From positions 277,967,416 to 278,031,415 of the forward strand of contig NC_066583.1 of assembly GCF_024323335.1 (NCBI RefSeq): a stretch of DNA of 64,000 nt. The letters run 5' to 3'. Position 1 is the first letter of the stretch; each line of letters starts with the position of its first letter. The notes under the pieces were generated by a model. That model searched no databases and was not told the DNA's origin. It saw only the letters and a program-made list of their open reading frames with translations. Shown here piece by piece: positions 1-12,783 of this stretch. The DNA is from Lathyrus oleraceus (lineage: Eukaryota; Streptophyta; Magnoliopsida; Fabales; Fabaceae). Position numbers and translations under genes: made by a program.

Positions 1-429
1 GGTTGGCCACCTGCCTGTTGGTTTCAGCAGATTCTTGAATTAGTGGATTGAAGACTGTGCCCATCTGGTTGGTCAACATGTTAACCAATTCATGGTTACT
101 ATCATCCATTTGCTGTCTCAACACCGCACTGAAGTGTTCGACAACGGCATGGTTCTGTTTTGAGTAGTGTTCCTTATGTTGCCCCCTTGTGCTGATCCTT
201 GCAAGGGAGGGTTTGTTTCTGAAAATAGTGTTGCACTGGATGTCGACTGATATCCGGGCATTAAGGAATACGACATTCCATAAAGCGGATTTGTGGTGCC
301 AAAGCGAGGCACATAAGGTCTGAACGTCGTTATCGTTGATCCTGAACCCCCCGGTGGAGGTTGAGGCATTGATGTTCCAACTGCACCCGTAGTCGACATG
401 GTTATGGCTGCATTTGTCATCGGCGGCAA
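1..429 (-). pseudogene. gag N-terminal fragment, frameshifted
   Basis: The minus-strand ORF from 429 to 118 encodes a 103-residue, Pro/Thr/Ser-rich, low-complexity N-terminus of the kind seen before the capsid-like part of plant gypsy Gag. From about 165 down to 1 the reading continues in another frame with a Gag-like helical segment containing RQQMDDSNHELVNMLTNQMG, so a frameshift lies near 160-190. The rest is beyond the left edge. Gag would form the cytoplasmic particle that packages element RNA. The assignment rests on recalled resemblance to legume gypsy Gag proteins and on the position just after an LTR and leader. No zinc knuckle is in view. Confidence 0.55.
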
Positions 430-604
430 AGTGACAACCTGTGAAACTACTGTTTCCGTATTGGATAAAGTCCCTCATGGAACTTCATCAGTGTTAGTTT
501 CTGACATCTTCACACTACTTCGTGGCTTATTATATAACTTGCCACTTCTAAGTTTCATGCAATTTCACAACTGCTCTAGCATGGTCCCACCAGGTGTGCC
601 ATTT

Positions 605-1520
605 TGTTTACTGTGGAAATTGGTAAACAACCGCTGGTCCTCCCTGGTCTTAAAATGAAGGGTTACTTGCAGGATCGACCAGTTGATCCTAGGACATGTG
701 CTAGTGCAAGTGGGACTTGTTCGGACTTTCGACGGAATGACTCTGTGGGGAACGACTCCCAACAAAGCGTCGAACAAGTGTAGGGGTTTTCCACATGAAC
801 GGTTTTAGACAATGTTATCACCTGCAGGTGACTCGTGACCGACAACACTATAACATTCAAAAGATGTATACTACGAACACGCTTTTGGTAAACTCTATGA
901 TCGTGATAGAGTCAGTGTCGACAGCGTAAACGACAACGTAAAATGATAAATCAAAAGCAAAAGAAATTAAGATAAAATGTTCAACGGGAACAATTGAAAA
1001 GTAGGGAAGTTGCATTGAAATAAATGTGGTGATTCACGTACATAACACTCTCAGAGAAACTCTTGCTTCCTCGCGCTGGGAATGGGAAGTTTTCTTACAA
1101 GTGGTTTTGTAGTACAGAGTGAACACCTCCTAGCCCCTTGTGGGATACTCCTATTTATACTAAACTAGAGGAACTACTCCTAAAATAACTTCTTAGAAGC
1201 CAGCGGATGTTATGACCCACGATTTGCATAACCGCTGCACCCATGTCTTGTTAACTGCTCCACGTTGTGGCGCTCTTTTTTCCTTTTGGAACTGCTATTT
1301 TATTTAAATTTCAAATTTCAAATTTCTCCCGCCCAGATGTTAGGGCGAAGCTGTCTCCTGCACCTTTGCTTAGAATTCCTTAAGTCCCAAACCTAGCGTT
1401 GGTCGACAAAATGACCTGCCGACGGAGATGTCGTTTCCTGTCGACCTCCTCTTTTAGTATGCTTTTCTTTCTTGATTGCGTTCGACATCTTTTATCTTTG
1501 GGTAGGGTATGATCCCCCCA
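605..1520 (-). repeat. 5' LTR of the left-edge gypsy-type element
   Basis: Has TG/CA termini on the minus strand. A TATA-like box (minus TATAAATAG) lies at 1151-1159, about 545 bp before the LTR end, consistent with a U3 promoter firing toward the gag start at 429. The boundaries were inferred from end motifs, not from comparison of two LTRs. Confidence 0.5.
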
Positions 1521-2034
1521 ATCATAGGACTCTTTCATTACTTGTGCTTTCAACCCGCCTTAGGGATATTTCATGGTAACAGTCGTCATTTAGCAAGTCA
1601 TTTTTGATGTTTAATTGATGGAGTGGCCAATATAAATTTGCAGCCAAAGAGAGTATAACTCTGACTAAATTTAGTTTGTTCATTGGTGAAAAAGTCTCTT
1701 CATAGTCTACTCCATATGATTGAGTAAATCCCTTTGCTACAAGTCGATCTTTGTATCGATTTATACTCCCATCTATATTATACTTCATGGAGAATATCCA
1801 TTTACATCATATCAGCTTCTTCCCTGTAGATAGGCTTGTGATCTCCCAAGTGTCATTCTTAACTAAGGCTTGAACATCTTCAGTTACAGTTGCTTCCCAT
1901 TCAGAATTTTGGAGTGCCCCATGAATGTTTCTTGGAATATGTGTATTGGCAAGTGTTATTACAAGTGTCTCGTAACTCTATGACAATTTTCCATAAGATA
2001 CAAATCTTTCGATGGGATGTTTAGTACAAGATCT
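1521..2034 (-). pseudogene. Ty1/copia reverse transcriptase fragment
   Basis: The minus-strand translation contains the N-terminal RT block of copia Pol. About 80 bases inside the fragment it reads KYNIDGSINRYKDRLVAKGF, followed by TQSYGVDYEETFSP and a LAANLYWPLHQL segment, the usual copia order. Upstream codons (about 1790-2000) give the preceding EWEATVTEDVQALVKNDTWE-like block with in-frame stops. It ends abruptly at the gypsy LTR (1520/1521) and at an Ogre-type LTR start (2034/2035). It is a dead fragment: no catalytic YVDD box, integrase or RNase H is attached. Confidence 0.85.
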
Positions 2035-4139
2035 TGTCATACCCCAAAATTTGCCATCCCCTTTTCACTTTTCATCCAACCTAGGACTTAAGATTCATTT
2101 GTACTCGTACATGCCTCATTCATGTGCATCATTCATTCATAATCAGCACTTTCTAACAAGCATCATAGATTCAAGGTTTATGGTTATTAAAGATCAGGGT
2201 TTTGCTTGGAGATTGTGGTATTTCTCATCATGTGGGGGAAAACCCTAATTCTTGATTTCACTCCTATGGGAGTTTGTGTTTTACCTCATGAGCTTAAGTG
2301 GGTCATGAAACCCTAATTATGGGTCCATGGTTTAGGAGATGCTTGTGGAGCCTTGTGCCTTGTCTGAAACTGTAATTCTTGTTTGTGGGCACCTATTAGA
2401 TCATTGTGGATTGTATCTTGATGATTGGAGGTTAATACAAGTTTGCAAGTGTGGATGGTATCTTGGTATTGATTTTTGACTGGTCAATCTCTTTTTGGTC
2501 TTTGGTCATTGCATTAGTCCATTATTTTTGGGTCAGGTCCAAGTCTTGCATTGTGATTCATACCAAGTCAACAAACCATGTTTTGTTTTATCCAAGTTTA
2601 TTCATTCAAGTTTTTCCACATTACAAGTCATTTGTTACAACCCCATATACCATACATCAAGGAAAAAAACCTAATTTAACCTACAATTGTCTTTGGTCAA
2701 GTGTTGACTTTTTGGTCAACCAGTTGACCAAAGTCAACCATAAAACACTAAGATCCAAAATCACATGATCCATGATTCATTTTAAACCAAAGTAATTTTC
2801 CAAACCATAATTCATGTTCTTGTCCATTTCAAAAGTCATTTTAATCCATGATTCATTTTCACACTATGTCCATTTGAAATCAATACATGTTCATTAACCA
2901 TCACATTACCATAAACCAAGTTCATTTTAATTTGACCAATACATACATACACGTAGTAACCAAATGCATTAACCATTTCATATATAATTTAAACCCATAC
3001 CAATCCATTCATTTAAATTTCATTCCATATGCAAACCATCCAAAAAGAAATGACATTACATTAATTCCAAAACATCTAACCATTTTCCATACATTTCCAA
3101 ACATTAATCAAGCCATACAAATAAATTTCCAAGTTACAATTTTCCAACCATTGATACACTTTAGGCAATCCTAAGTCGCTAGTCAATTTTAATACTACAA
3201 CATAATCAACACAATACAATCTCACTTTCCATTAGCACACTTCATGGCATATGGTTCAATAGATCATAACACATTACATTACAGCTCATGACATATCCCA
3301 AGCAATGCAAAGCCCTGCATAGATGTACAACTCATAAACAAAATTAAAACCAATGCCACTTGCATTTGATAACTCAGATTAACTCCCTTGCAAATTTCCA
3401 TAACTCAGAGCCAATAATTATTGCATAGTTCATAACAGGAAACTCAAGTATGATGCCACTGCATATTTCGATAACAAAATAGAAAACCACCCAACTTGCA
3501 TCATACATAACATGAGTTCCACCTTCAATTTTCCAAACAGAAATCAAATAACCATCTGCATAAACATTTTAACAGAAAACCAATATAGTTCCACTTGCAC
3601 TTTTTCATAATAGAACAATATTCCAACTCTCCACATTACAAACCAATTTTAACAACCCTGGATTTTTTCTAACAGGAAACCACAATGAAGCCATTTCAAC
3701 CACTCACTAACATATTTCACTTCACTCTTCTCACAACTAACTTCACTCTTCACAACTAACTAGCTGAACCCTCTAACTAACTGCAACAAACTCTTAACTA
3801 ACAGTGTTATGACCTGTAACAAATTTACACAGAATGATCTAACAGAATTAACAGATTGAGGTCCTATAAGGCTATCCCTACAACTTTCAGAAACGACTTA
3901 TTCACCCATCACAAAATCTTTTCACTCTTCACAAATTCTGAGATTTGAATCACACATAATAAATCTTAATTTTTCAAGTTTTTCATAATAGTTTAAGATT
4001 CCGCTTCCCACATGACTTGAATTGATATCACCTAGGGTTCTTGTTTCATTAACTTAGGCAATTGACTTAAACCATCACGATCAAATCTCAAACATAACAA
4101 TTGATTTATGCATGCTTAAAACACGAATTAATTTAAACT
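2035..4139 (+). repeat. Ogre-type gypsy LTR sequence, right boundary uncertain
   Basis: Starts TGTCATACCCCAAAATTTGC, the same LTR 5' terminus as element C (20593, 33720) and the copies at 45419 and 46094. The sequence is A/T-rich, has no credible coding region, and includes a W-box palindrome at 2711-2732. No LTR 3' end (pyrimidine-rich tract, GGTGGCGACTC-like motif, CA) was found before the copia 3' region begins near 4140, so it is probably truncated. Open frames in this stretch look fortuitous. Confidence 0.6.
2704..2740. promoter_or_regulatory. W-box inverted repeat in an Ogre-type LTR
   Basis: TTTGGTCAAC (2711-2720) and GTTGACCAAA (2723-2732) form exact 10-bp arms around CA. With one extra base on the left, the symmetry continues into the flanking TTGAC/GTCAA. 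The TTGAC(C/T) core is the established WRKY W-box. Whether WRKY proteins bind here is inference. Confidence 0.6.
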
Positions 4140-4972
4140 TGATTCAGAGATGTGCAATTATGAAGGAGACTCAATAAGCAATAATAAACGAAACACGAAA
4201 GAGATAAGACAAGCAATAAAATAACCGTATTGGGGTTCTCCCCTGAATATGTTAGGGACATGTAACTTTAGTCTCCACCTTTTTATGTTTTGTAATCTTT
4301 CAATTGGAATTGAGTCGACTTTAAGCCAAAAGCAAAAACGCTCGTGCTCCCCCTGAAACATTGCACACAAACAACATAACATAAAACACATAAAATAATT
4401 CTAGACTCACGTTGCAACTTCTCCCCTTTTGTCAACACCAAAAAGAGATAAATCAAAATTAGTATAAAAACCATATAACCAACTATAAACAAATAATTCC
4501 AGATGAACATATGAGCTAAACAATTAAGAAGAATATACAACAACAGAGAAGGGATACGGAACACGAAGATAGACACTTTACATGCAACAAAATGTAAATA
4601 GACATGCAACACCAACATTCAATAACACACAATTAAGTGATCAAAACTATCATGTAAAGGAAGATTAAATAATGCATGAACAAGTATACAAATGCCTGAA
4701 TGAACATAATTAGCAATACGCATTTAAAAAGACTTAAATGCAAAGAAGAACAATAAAAAAACATGTGCTAGAGATGAATGAGTAAAATAAAGAAGGTAAT
4801 AAGCAAACAAATAAACATATCCAGATTATGCATAATGATATAAAATTGGATATAAGAGTTATAGAGACATATCAATGTAGTCGACAAAACTATGATTTGC
4901 TACCAAATAATGTTAGTGAAAACTGAATATACAATGAAATGAAACTATACAGAATTCTCATTCTATTTAAAG
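4140..4972 (-). mobile_element. 3' region of a copia element (continues from 45213-45418)
   Basis: Removing solo LTR E and one TSD copy (CACGA at 4973-4977 and 45208-45212) makes this stretch follow directly after the copia RNase H C-terminus at 45213-45418 on the minus strand. The minus strand then contains a purine-rich TTCAGGGGGAGCACGAGC tract near 4345-4365, as expected for a polypurine tract before a 3' LTR. The left boundary is not defined, and short ORFs here are not conserved coding sequence that I can recognise. Confidence 0.55.
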
Positions 4973-7900
4973 CACGATGTAGTGGGAAATTCATGATCAT
5001 CAAGCTATTAACAAGCTAGAGATCAAATAACAAGAGTCTCCACCGCGCTTTTATTGTTTCCAAGGGAAAAGGGAAAAGTACGAACAAAACCCAATAAGTA
5101 AGAAGTTTTCAAATAAAAACTAATAAAACTCAGAGATCACAGGTAAGGGGGTTGGTTACACAGAGGGAAGATGTTAGCACCCAAAGTGTCCTAGGTACTC
5201 CTAGGGAGCCCTTTTTCTGTGGATATGTATTTTGTACAAAGTGATGTTTACAAACAAATGGAATGAGGGGATGAGAAAAGAATTCATTAATTATATTTTT
5301 GTGTTTGGCAGGTCTTGTGCCTAAGTACCAACATAAAAATGAGGGATCAAAACCTCGTAGTTCGTGATATAAATTTTAAAATGGGTGCATTGATTTTAAC
5401 AAGATTTAAGTTTGCAAGGCACAAAGGCCTAAAATGGTTTGAATGAGTTAGTTCTTTTTGGCTTTTTGAAAGTTTAAGTCAAGTATGGTTAAGTTTATTT
5501 ACAAGTTTAATTTAAGAAAGTAAGTTTGAAAATGCAATGACATAAGGCTAAAGTTTCTATCTTTTTTTGAAAATGGTCAAAGTTTAGAACAAAAGTAGTT
5601 CACACAAAGAAGGTTTTAAAAATGGAGGGAGAGATTTTGAAATTAAAGAAGTAGGGAGAAGATGAAGAGACTATCCTATGTACAAAATTAAAAGTTTAAA
5701 GTTGAAAAGATCTGACCAAATGGGTAGCAATCCAATAGACAAGTATGTCAATAGAAACCCAGAATTCCCTTGGACTTTTATTCAAGCAATACACAAATGC
5801 ACAATTATATCAGTCTTGAAGAGCAAAGGCATAAAATAAAGATGGCCTCATCCAAGCTTATCCACTTCATAATCTTCTTCAAAATAGCCCATGCAACAGA
5901 TGAATTCCACAAGTCACAGGTTTGACATAACAACTTAACAATGATCAATATTGCAGATGTACTAGAGAGATCTTGAATGATGTATCAGATGAACTTCAAA
6001 TTACAAGCACTTGATTCTTCAACAAATTGGCATTGGCCAAGTCCATTAGCAAAGGAATGTTGCCTAAGTTCTAAGTCAAATTGGGCAAGATCAAACCAAC
6101 ATTCCACTCAAAAGTCTTTTAGGGTTTTTTGTTGTTATTATGTACATTAGTGGTCAAGGACCACACAAACAAACAAGGTAACACAAACAAAATAATATCA
6201 CAAAATATGATCCAAATGGACAAAGTGAAAATTACATTAACATAAACAATTAGAATGATATGTATAATGGCAAATGATAATAGAGTGCTAAAAGTAAATT
6301 GCATTAAAAGTAAAGACTTGAAGTTAAAAGTTAATGGTTAGTAAGTTAGAAGTTAGTTTTGTTTTGCTTTTGATTTCAATACATTCTTTGGAGAACGCTC
6401 AACCCACTTGCCACAAGCATGGATCCTTGAACCAAAACATCTTCCAAAGGAAGGAAAGAAGGCCAAGTTTCCATACAATACCATGGAAGAGGGGAGACTT
6501 ACAAGCTCACTGACTAGAATGCTTATGCCTTTGTGTCAAAAATTTAGCACTATGTTAAGCAATCATAATTGGACTTATGTAGAAGTCACAACTATTTGAG
6601 GTCGAGCAATAGACTTTTGGTGTTAATGCATGTTGAAGACATAGTATTATGAACTATGCTCATTAAACATACCACACACAAAAAATATGCAAAAGGTGTG
6701 GCCTAATCTCATCCATACTCATGTTAATCTTTCAATCAACTAGCATTAAGACTTTGAGATGTCATTGGCCAAATGGAAATGAATGAATGAAGAAGGGGAA
6801 TTAGATGAAGGGGAAAGGAATGAATGAGATCACAAATTGGTCAAAGGAGGACTTTTATTAAATTAATATCATTCATTCATTTTGGGAGATGGAATGTACA
6901 TTCCATCAATCCCCTAAATCCAATGATATTAACTTGACAAAGTCAAATCAACCTTGACCAAGGCCTAACAACAAACAATCAAACTCAATTAAGTCAATAC
7001 AAATGGTCAACACAATTAAAATGGCATTTATTCAATTAGAAATAATAAAATAATGCATTAAATTCAAGTATGTTTTGTCCAAATCCTAAAATCTCACCAA
7101 AACACCAAATAAATGGCCATGAGATTTATCATAGGTCAAACAAGGTCAAAGGACCTTGGAGAAAAAATTTCATAATTTTTGGACACTTAAAAATATCTTT
7201 AAACAATTAAAAACAAATGCAAAATCAATTAATTCATGAAAAATATTAATAATGATCCAAAACATAATTTTAATTCAGAATATGAAAGAGAAAAATATTT
7301 GGAAATTTTTGGTGAAAGTCCCCTATTTTTTGGATCAATATTGAATTTAATATGAATTATTGAAGAAAATGCTATTAAAATAAAATATTAAAAAAAATCA
7401 AAAATACGCGGACCATCAGATCTCCCTCATTAATTTAGGTGGCAGATCTGATGATCCAAAACGCGCGTTCCACCAATGTCTTAGTCAACCGCGTGGCATA
7501 GATGGTAATCACAAGGAACGATCCAGATTAGAACATGAGACACCTCATCGCCTGTGTAATACCCCAAAATTTACCATACAATTTTTCCTGGAAGCATGAG
7601 ATTATATTTCACACTGCATTGGCATCATACTAGGTCATACTCATTGCATACTGCATTAGTGACTTGGAAATCAGGTTTTGATTGATCACTCCTTAACAGA
7701 AGGAGCCCACACAAAGCAAGATTGAGAATTGGACTTCATTTTCTAAGTATACAAGTCTCAAGGTTCTCAGGGGGATCCAGGTATCTTATTATGGTCCTCA
7801 GTTCATCAGTGAAGGGTTCAGAGCTATCAGAGTATTCATCTGGATTTAATCAGGAAATTAGGGTTTCATGGCTACTTGCAACGGGCAATGTTTGGTTGGA

Positions 7901-9029
7901 AGTAGAGGGGCTCATCCATTTCATGATTAGAGAGGCATCTTGGCCTAGGAAGATTCACAATTATCTCAGAAAGATCCATTGGCAAGCAGTGCAATCAGTT
8001 CCTGATCATTTTTGCCCTAAAACTAGGGTTTGGTATAAATCAGTTTATTTCTGATTCCTTGGGTGAAACTATTTTCCATGGCCCTCTATATGTCCATAAG
8101 GGTCTACATACAAAAAATCAGCTTTTTATTTGAGCTAGAGGTGCTTCAATTGATCACTAGAATCGGGAATCAGACAGTTTGGGAAAAGTCAACCGTGGGG
8201 CCAGAAAAGTCAACTCTTGACATTTTGAGAGTGGAATCTTAAAATTCATGGCCTAGGGGAGCCTACATGTGAAATTTTATCAAGGTTGGATCATGGATTC
8301 ATCATTTAATCAGGAATTGGAAAAGTTACTTAATTTGGAAATGGTTGACTTTCCATTTTGGGCAAGTTTTCATGATTGTTGCACTCACTTTAAGCCCATT
8401 TTCCATCAAGATAAAAGCTCCATTTGAAAGGTTTTCCAACATGAAAGTTGTTCCTCTTGTTCCAAGCTTTCTAGAGATATAAAGTTTGCTCCATTTGGAT
8501 CAAAATTGAGAAAGTTATGTTTAGTCAAAGTGAGACATTTTTCTAGGACACTTAGAAAAATTTCGAAGTCCAAAATCTTCAAAGTTTGTCAAGACTTCTT
8601 GGCCAGTTTTTGTGCACTTCAAGGCATCATCTGAAAATGTTTTCTTCACAACAATTGTACCTTGACATATCCTCTTTCACATCCTTTTGGATACATCTCA
8701 TTTGGATTCATGGTTTGAGAGATATATTCATCTAAAGTGGGCACCATGACTTGTTTCTCTAGGCAGATTTTAGGCCAAACTGACCCAATCAGTTTTGCAT
8801 GGTGAGACCTGAACTTGAGGCCCATTTTTCACCTTCTTCCATTCATCATTTAAACTTGCGCTCAACATGAAAGATGCTATGCTCCATGAGGTCTTTCTAC
8901 TGTTTGCATTATTTCATTATTTGGTGACTTGATCATCAAGTTACATGGCCATAAAGTCACCACCTTGGAATATTTTTCTTGCAAACCAAACCAACCAAGC
9001 ATGCTGCACAAACCAACCCACGTTTTTGC

Positions 9030-10396
9030 TGTTGGTGTAAGCCCTAGAGGTCAATACTTTTGGTACTTGTATAGAATTATTTATTAATAAATAATAAAAG
9101 GCTTTTTCTTTATTATGGTTGATTAATAAAGTCCCTGGAATAGATAGTCCGTTTAATGTATTAAGTGTGACTTAATCATGAGAACACATTAAACATAAGG
9201 ACACTATTCTTAAAGTATTCGTAGTCGAGCTTTAGTGTGAAGTGGGATTAAAGCATTAAGACTATTATGTTTGTAGACTGATGATCACATCTCATGGATC
9301 ATGGATAAAGAGTTATCAAGTCTTAAACATAGGTATGAATATTAGGAGTAATATTTATACCGGATTGACCCGCTATGAGAATACTATATAGAAAGTTATG
9401 CAAAGTGTCATAAGTTATTCTCATGGTGATAATAATGTATACCACTCTTCGACCTGAAACCACTATGGATCCTAGATGTAGAGTCGAGTGCTTTATTGCT
9501 GATCCAACGTTGTCCGTAACTGGATAACCATAAAGACAGTTGATGGGTACTCCATAAAGCATGCTGAGGGACATGAGTGTCCTAGATGGAATTTGCCCAT
9601 CCTGCGTAACAGGATAAATGTCTATGGGCCCAATATTGAACTAGACAAGGGTGACAAGGTCTATACCTTGTGTTCAATATAGACATAAGGGCAAAGGGGT
9701 AATTATACACATAATTATTATCACAGGAGGTTTTGTCAGATCACATGACATTTTCGTGTCTTGGGTAGCAGTGATGTGTTGCTAGATACCGCTCACTGTT
9801 TATTATGTTAAATGCATGATTTAATATAATTGCCAACGTCGCGAAAACCTACAGGGTCACACACAAAGGACGGATTGATGAGAAATAGAGTAACTAAGGA
9901 ACACCAGAAGGTACGGTGCACTTAAGTGGGAGACGAAATATGGTAAGATACCAAATACTTAAGTGATTTTGGCATATTATGAGATATGGGCCAAAATACA
10001 CTTAAATGGGCTTTTTAGCTTGAAGCCCACAGAAGTGGTTCTATAAATAGAACCCCTTGGGTAGAAGCATTGTCACTCCACTCAAACTCAAACTCAAGTA
10101 AAGACTTGGAGTTTGGTTTCCCTCTCTCTGTCACTCAAAGCCTTCATTCATAACAGCTAGCACTGCGATTGAAGGAATCCGTTCGTGTGGACTGAGTAGA
10201 GACGTTGTCATCGTTCAACGTTCGTGATCACTCCGTGGATCTGTATCAAAGGTTTTGATCATTATCAGATATCTGCACCAAAGGTTTGAATCGCCACAAG
10301 AGGTAACAATTCTATCACTGATCAAGCCCATTCGTAAGGATCATTAAAGGAGAAAATTTTAAATTCCGCTACGCCTTGGATGGCAATTCTCCTTCA
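9030..10396 (+). repeat. 5' LTR of copia element A
   Basis: 1367 bp, from TGTTGGTGTAAGCCCTAGAG to CAATTCTCCTTCA, directly followed by the PBS. Matches the 3' LTR with scattered substitutions (three in roughly the first 110 bp by eye), so A is older than nested C. The TATA-like TATAAATAG is at 10042-10050. Antisense ORFs inside it recur in all family LTRs but are not supported as genes. Confidence 0.93.
10042..10050 (+). promoter_or_regulatory. TATA box of the copia A 5' LTR
   Basis: TATAAATAG sits between GC-containing flanks, about 350 bp before the LTR end. It is conserved in the element B LTRs (minus strand, 17982-17990). This is the expected U3/R junction region. Confidence 0.65.
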
Positions 10397-10397
10397 G

Positions 10398-10410
10398 TGG
10401 TATCAGAGCC
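10398..10410 (+). other. Primer-binding site of element A, initiator Met-tRNA
   Basis: TGGTATCAGAGCC begins one base after the LTR end and is complementary to the 3' end of plant initiator tRNA-Met, the usual primer for Ty1/copia minus-strand DNA synthesis. Confidence 0.93.
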
Positions 10411-10821
10411 ACTTACGAAACCATGAATTTGATAACTGTTTTTTGTTCTGTATTAATATGATTAAAGACAGAATGAATCAAAAATTAAATTGAGATCGAT
10501 CAAGTTACATATATATGATATATGTAATCCTTATGCAAAATACATTATATATGATATAGTGTTCTCGTTTCGTTCATTCAAACACTCAATGATTATTTTC
10601 CTTTGAGCGATCAATGGTCGTTTGCTTCTTGATCCGACATTAGTATGGTGAAGCAATGACGTGTTGATCAATCATACTGAATTAACAATCGAGATGTGTT
10701 TGACGATCTGAAATTGATGCATCAGGGTTAGTGACGGCACAAGGGTTGTGTTGTCAGAGAGTTATGCGATTGGGGTTTGACTGCACAAGAGTTGTGCTTT
10801 CTAAACACTTTTTGGAACAGT

Positions 10822-11078
10822 GTTAACCGGTTAACGCATATGGTTAACCGGTTAACGCAATACGAAATAAAATTTTTGAGTTTTTCAAACAGTGTTAACC
10901 GGTTAACGCTTTTGGTTAACCGGTTAACGCAAGGCGGAAAACAGTTTTCCAAGACATTTTCAAACAGTGTTAACCGGTTAACGCATTTGGTTAACCGGTT
11001 AACGCAAGGCAGAAAAGAATATTTTGAACAGATTTCAAACAGTGTTAACCGGTTAACGCATATGGTTAACCGGTTAAC
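10822..11078. repeat. Array of eight perfect 14-bp palindromes in the leader of A
   Basis: GTTAACCGGTTAAC occurs at 10822, 10843, 10894, 10915, 10969, 10990, 11044 and 11065. These are four pairs; members of a pair start exactly 21 bp apart and pairs repeat every 72-75 bp. All spacings are multiples of three, so both strands are open across the array and read VNRLT repeatedly. The long ORFs here (about 330-360 nt on either strand) are therefore by-products of symmetry, not good evidence for a protein. Confidence 0.95.
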
Positions 11079-11338
11079 GCAAGGCAAAATTCACCCGTTC
11101 GGCTAACTCAGTGCTTTAAAAGTATCAAGTGTTGATGCGAAAAGCGACATTGTTTTTTAAATGAATTGTTCATTAAAATGTGGTGATCGGTCGTCGAGAT
11201 TTAATTTGGTTTTAATTAATTAAAGGAATTAATAATAATAATAAAGTGTTTATTATTGTCTTGTGGTGATTGGTTATGGCCTTAGTCTTCCTTTATTTTG
11301 TTTTGGGTTTTAAAATACGACCTGCGTGTCGTGCCTCT

Positions 11339-12748
11339 TGAAGGAGAATTGCGGTCCAAAACGCAGCGGAAATTAAAATTTCTCCTTTAGAGATCCTTAC
11401 GAATGGTCATGATCAGTGATAGAATATTTACCTCTTGTGATGATCGAAACCTTTGGTGCAGATCTCTTGTGACGATCAAAACCTTTGATGCAGATCTCTT
11501 GTGACGATCAAAACCTTTGATGCAGATCCACGAAACGATCACGAATGTTGAACGATGACAACGTCTCTACTCAGTCCACACGAACGGATTCCTTCACTCT
11601 CAGTGCTAGCTGGTACGAATGAAGGCTTTGAGTGAGAGAGAGAGAGAGAGTGAAAACGAAAAGAATGCAACCGCAAATTTTTGCTTCTGCACAAGGGTTC
11701 TATTTATAGAACCACTTGTGTGGGCTTCAAGCTAAAAGCCCACTTAAGTGTATTTTGGCCCATATCTTACAATATGCCCAAAATCACTTAAGCTCATGGT
11801 ACCTTACCATATTTCGTATTCTACTCAAGTACATCGTACCTTACGATGCTCTATAACTCACTTAAGGGCACCGTACCTTACGGTATTCCTTAGTTACTCT
11901 ATCTCTCATCAATCCGTCCTTTGTGTGTGACCCTGTAGGTTTTCGCGGCATTGGCAATTATATTAAATCATGTATTTAACATAATAAACAGTGAGCGGTA
12001 TCTAGCAACACATCACTGCTACCCAAGACACGAAAATGTCAAGTGATCTGACAATTCCTTCTGTGATAATAATTATGTGTATAATTACCCTTTTGCCCTT
12101 ATGTCTATATTGAACACAAGGCATAGACCGTGCCATCCTTGTCCAGTTCAATATTGGGCCCATAGACATTTATCCTGTTATGCAGGATGGGCAAATTCCA
12201 TCTAGGTCACTCATGTCCCTCAGCATGCTTTGTGGAGTACCCATCAACTGTCTTTATGGTTATCCAGTTACGGACAACGTTGGATCAGCAATAAAGCACT
12301 CGACTCTACATCTAGGATCCATAGTGGTTTCAGGTCGAAGAGTGGAATACACTATTATCACCATGAGAATAACTTATGACACCTTGCATAACTTTCTATA
12401 TAGTATTCTCATAGCGGGTCAATCCGGTATAAATATTACTCCTAATATTCATACCTATGTTTAAGACTTGATAACTCTTTATCCATGATCCATGAGATGT
12501 GATCATCAGTCTACAAACGTAATAGTCTTAATGCTTTAATGTTATCCCACTTCAAACTAAAGCTCGACTACGGATACTTTAGGAATAGTGTCCTTATGTT
12601 TAATGTGTTCTCATGATTAAGTCACACTTAATACATTAAACGGACTATCTATTCCAAGGACTTTATTAATCAACCACAATAAAGAGAATGCCTTTTATTA
12701 TTCGATACAAGTACCAAAATGTATTGGCCTCTAGGGCTTACACCAACA
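11339..12748 (-). repeat. 3' LTR of copia element B
   Basis: 1410 bp. The plus-strand text runs TGAAGGAGAATTGC...TTACACCAACA. It is nearly identical to the 5' LTR at 17617-19030 (a few substitutions and a GA-microsatellite length change near 11633-11650), indicating a more recent insertion than A. Confidence 0.93.
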
Positions 12749-12783
12749 ATCTCCCACTAGCACTAGAGCCAATCAGGCATACC

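Larger units (their letters stand above)
1..1520 (-). mobile_element. 5' end of a Ty3/gypsy-type LTR retrotransposon, truncated by the window edge
   Basis: Reading the minus strand: an LTR of about 916 bp (605-1520, starting TGGGGGGATC and ending AGTAAACA), a possible primer-binding segment (about 582-602, minus-strand text ATGGCACACCTGGTGGGACC), a short leader, and a gag start at 429 running off the left edge. On the right, copia RT coding sequence begins directly at 1521, so this element appears inserted in an older copia copy. The LTR limits rest on TG/CA ends and the adjoining PBS-like sequence, because the second LTR and the TSD are outside the window. The lineage cannot be settled from this much sequence. 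Confidence 0.6.

Noticed and set aside
2012..3174. Short ORFs (78, 105 and 95 codons) as genes
   Set aside because: Low-complexity, A/T-rich LTR sequence with no recognisable domain. Frames are not conserved in related LTR copies.
4158..4618. Two hydrophobic minus-strand ORFs (77 and 111 codons) as membrane proteins
   Set aside because: They lie in the 3' untranslated part of a copia element. Hydrophobicity follows from T-rich composition.
10822..11078. CRISPR-like array
   Set aside because: Short palindromic repeats with regular spacing, but in a plant retroelement leader. Repeats are 14 bp, spacers are similar to one another, and no cas genes are present.
10728..11106. Overlapping 109- and 119-codon ORFs with VNRLT repeats on both strands
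   Set aside because: They arise because the palindromes and spacings are multiples of three. No domain, no homologous frame in element B, and the same peptide is read on both strands.
12180..12464. 94-codon ORF, also at 18462-18746 and related copies, as a host gene
   Set aside because: It is antisense sequence of the copia LTR. Kept only as a low-interest observation.
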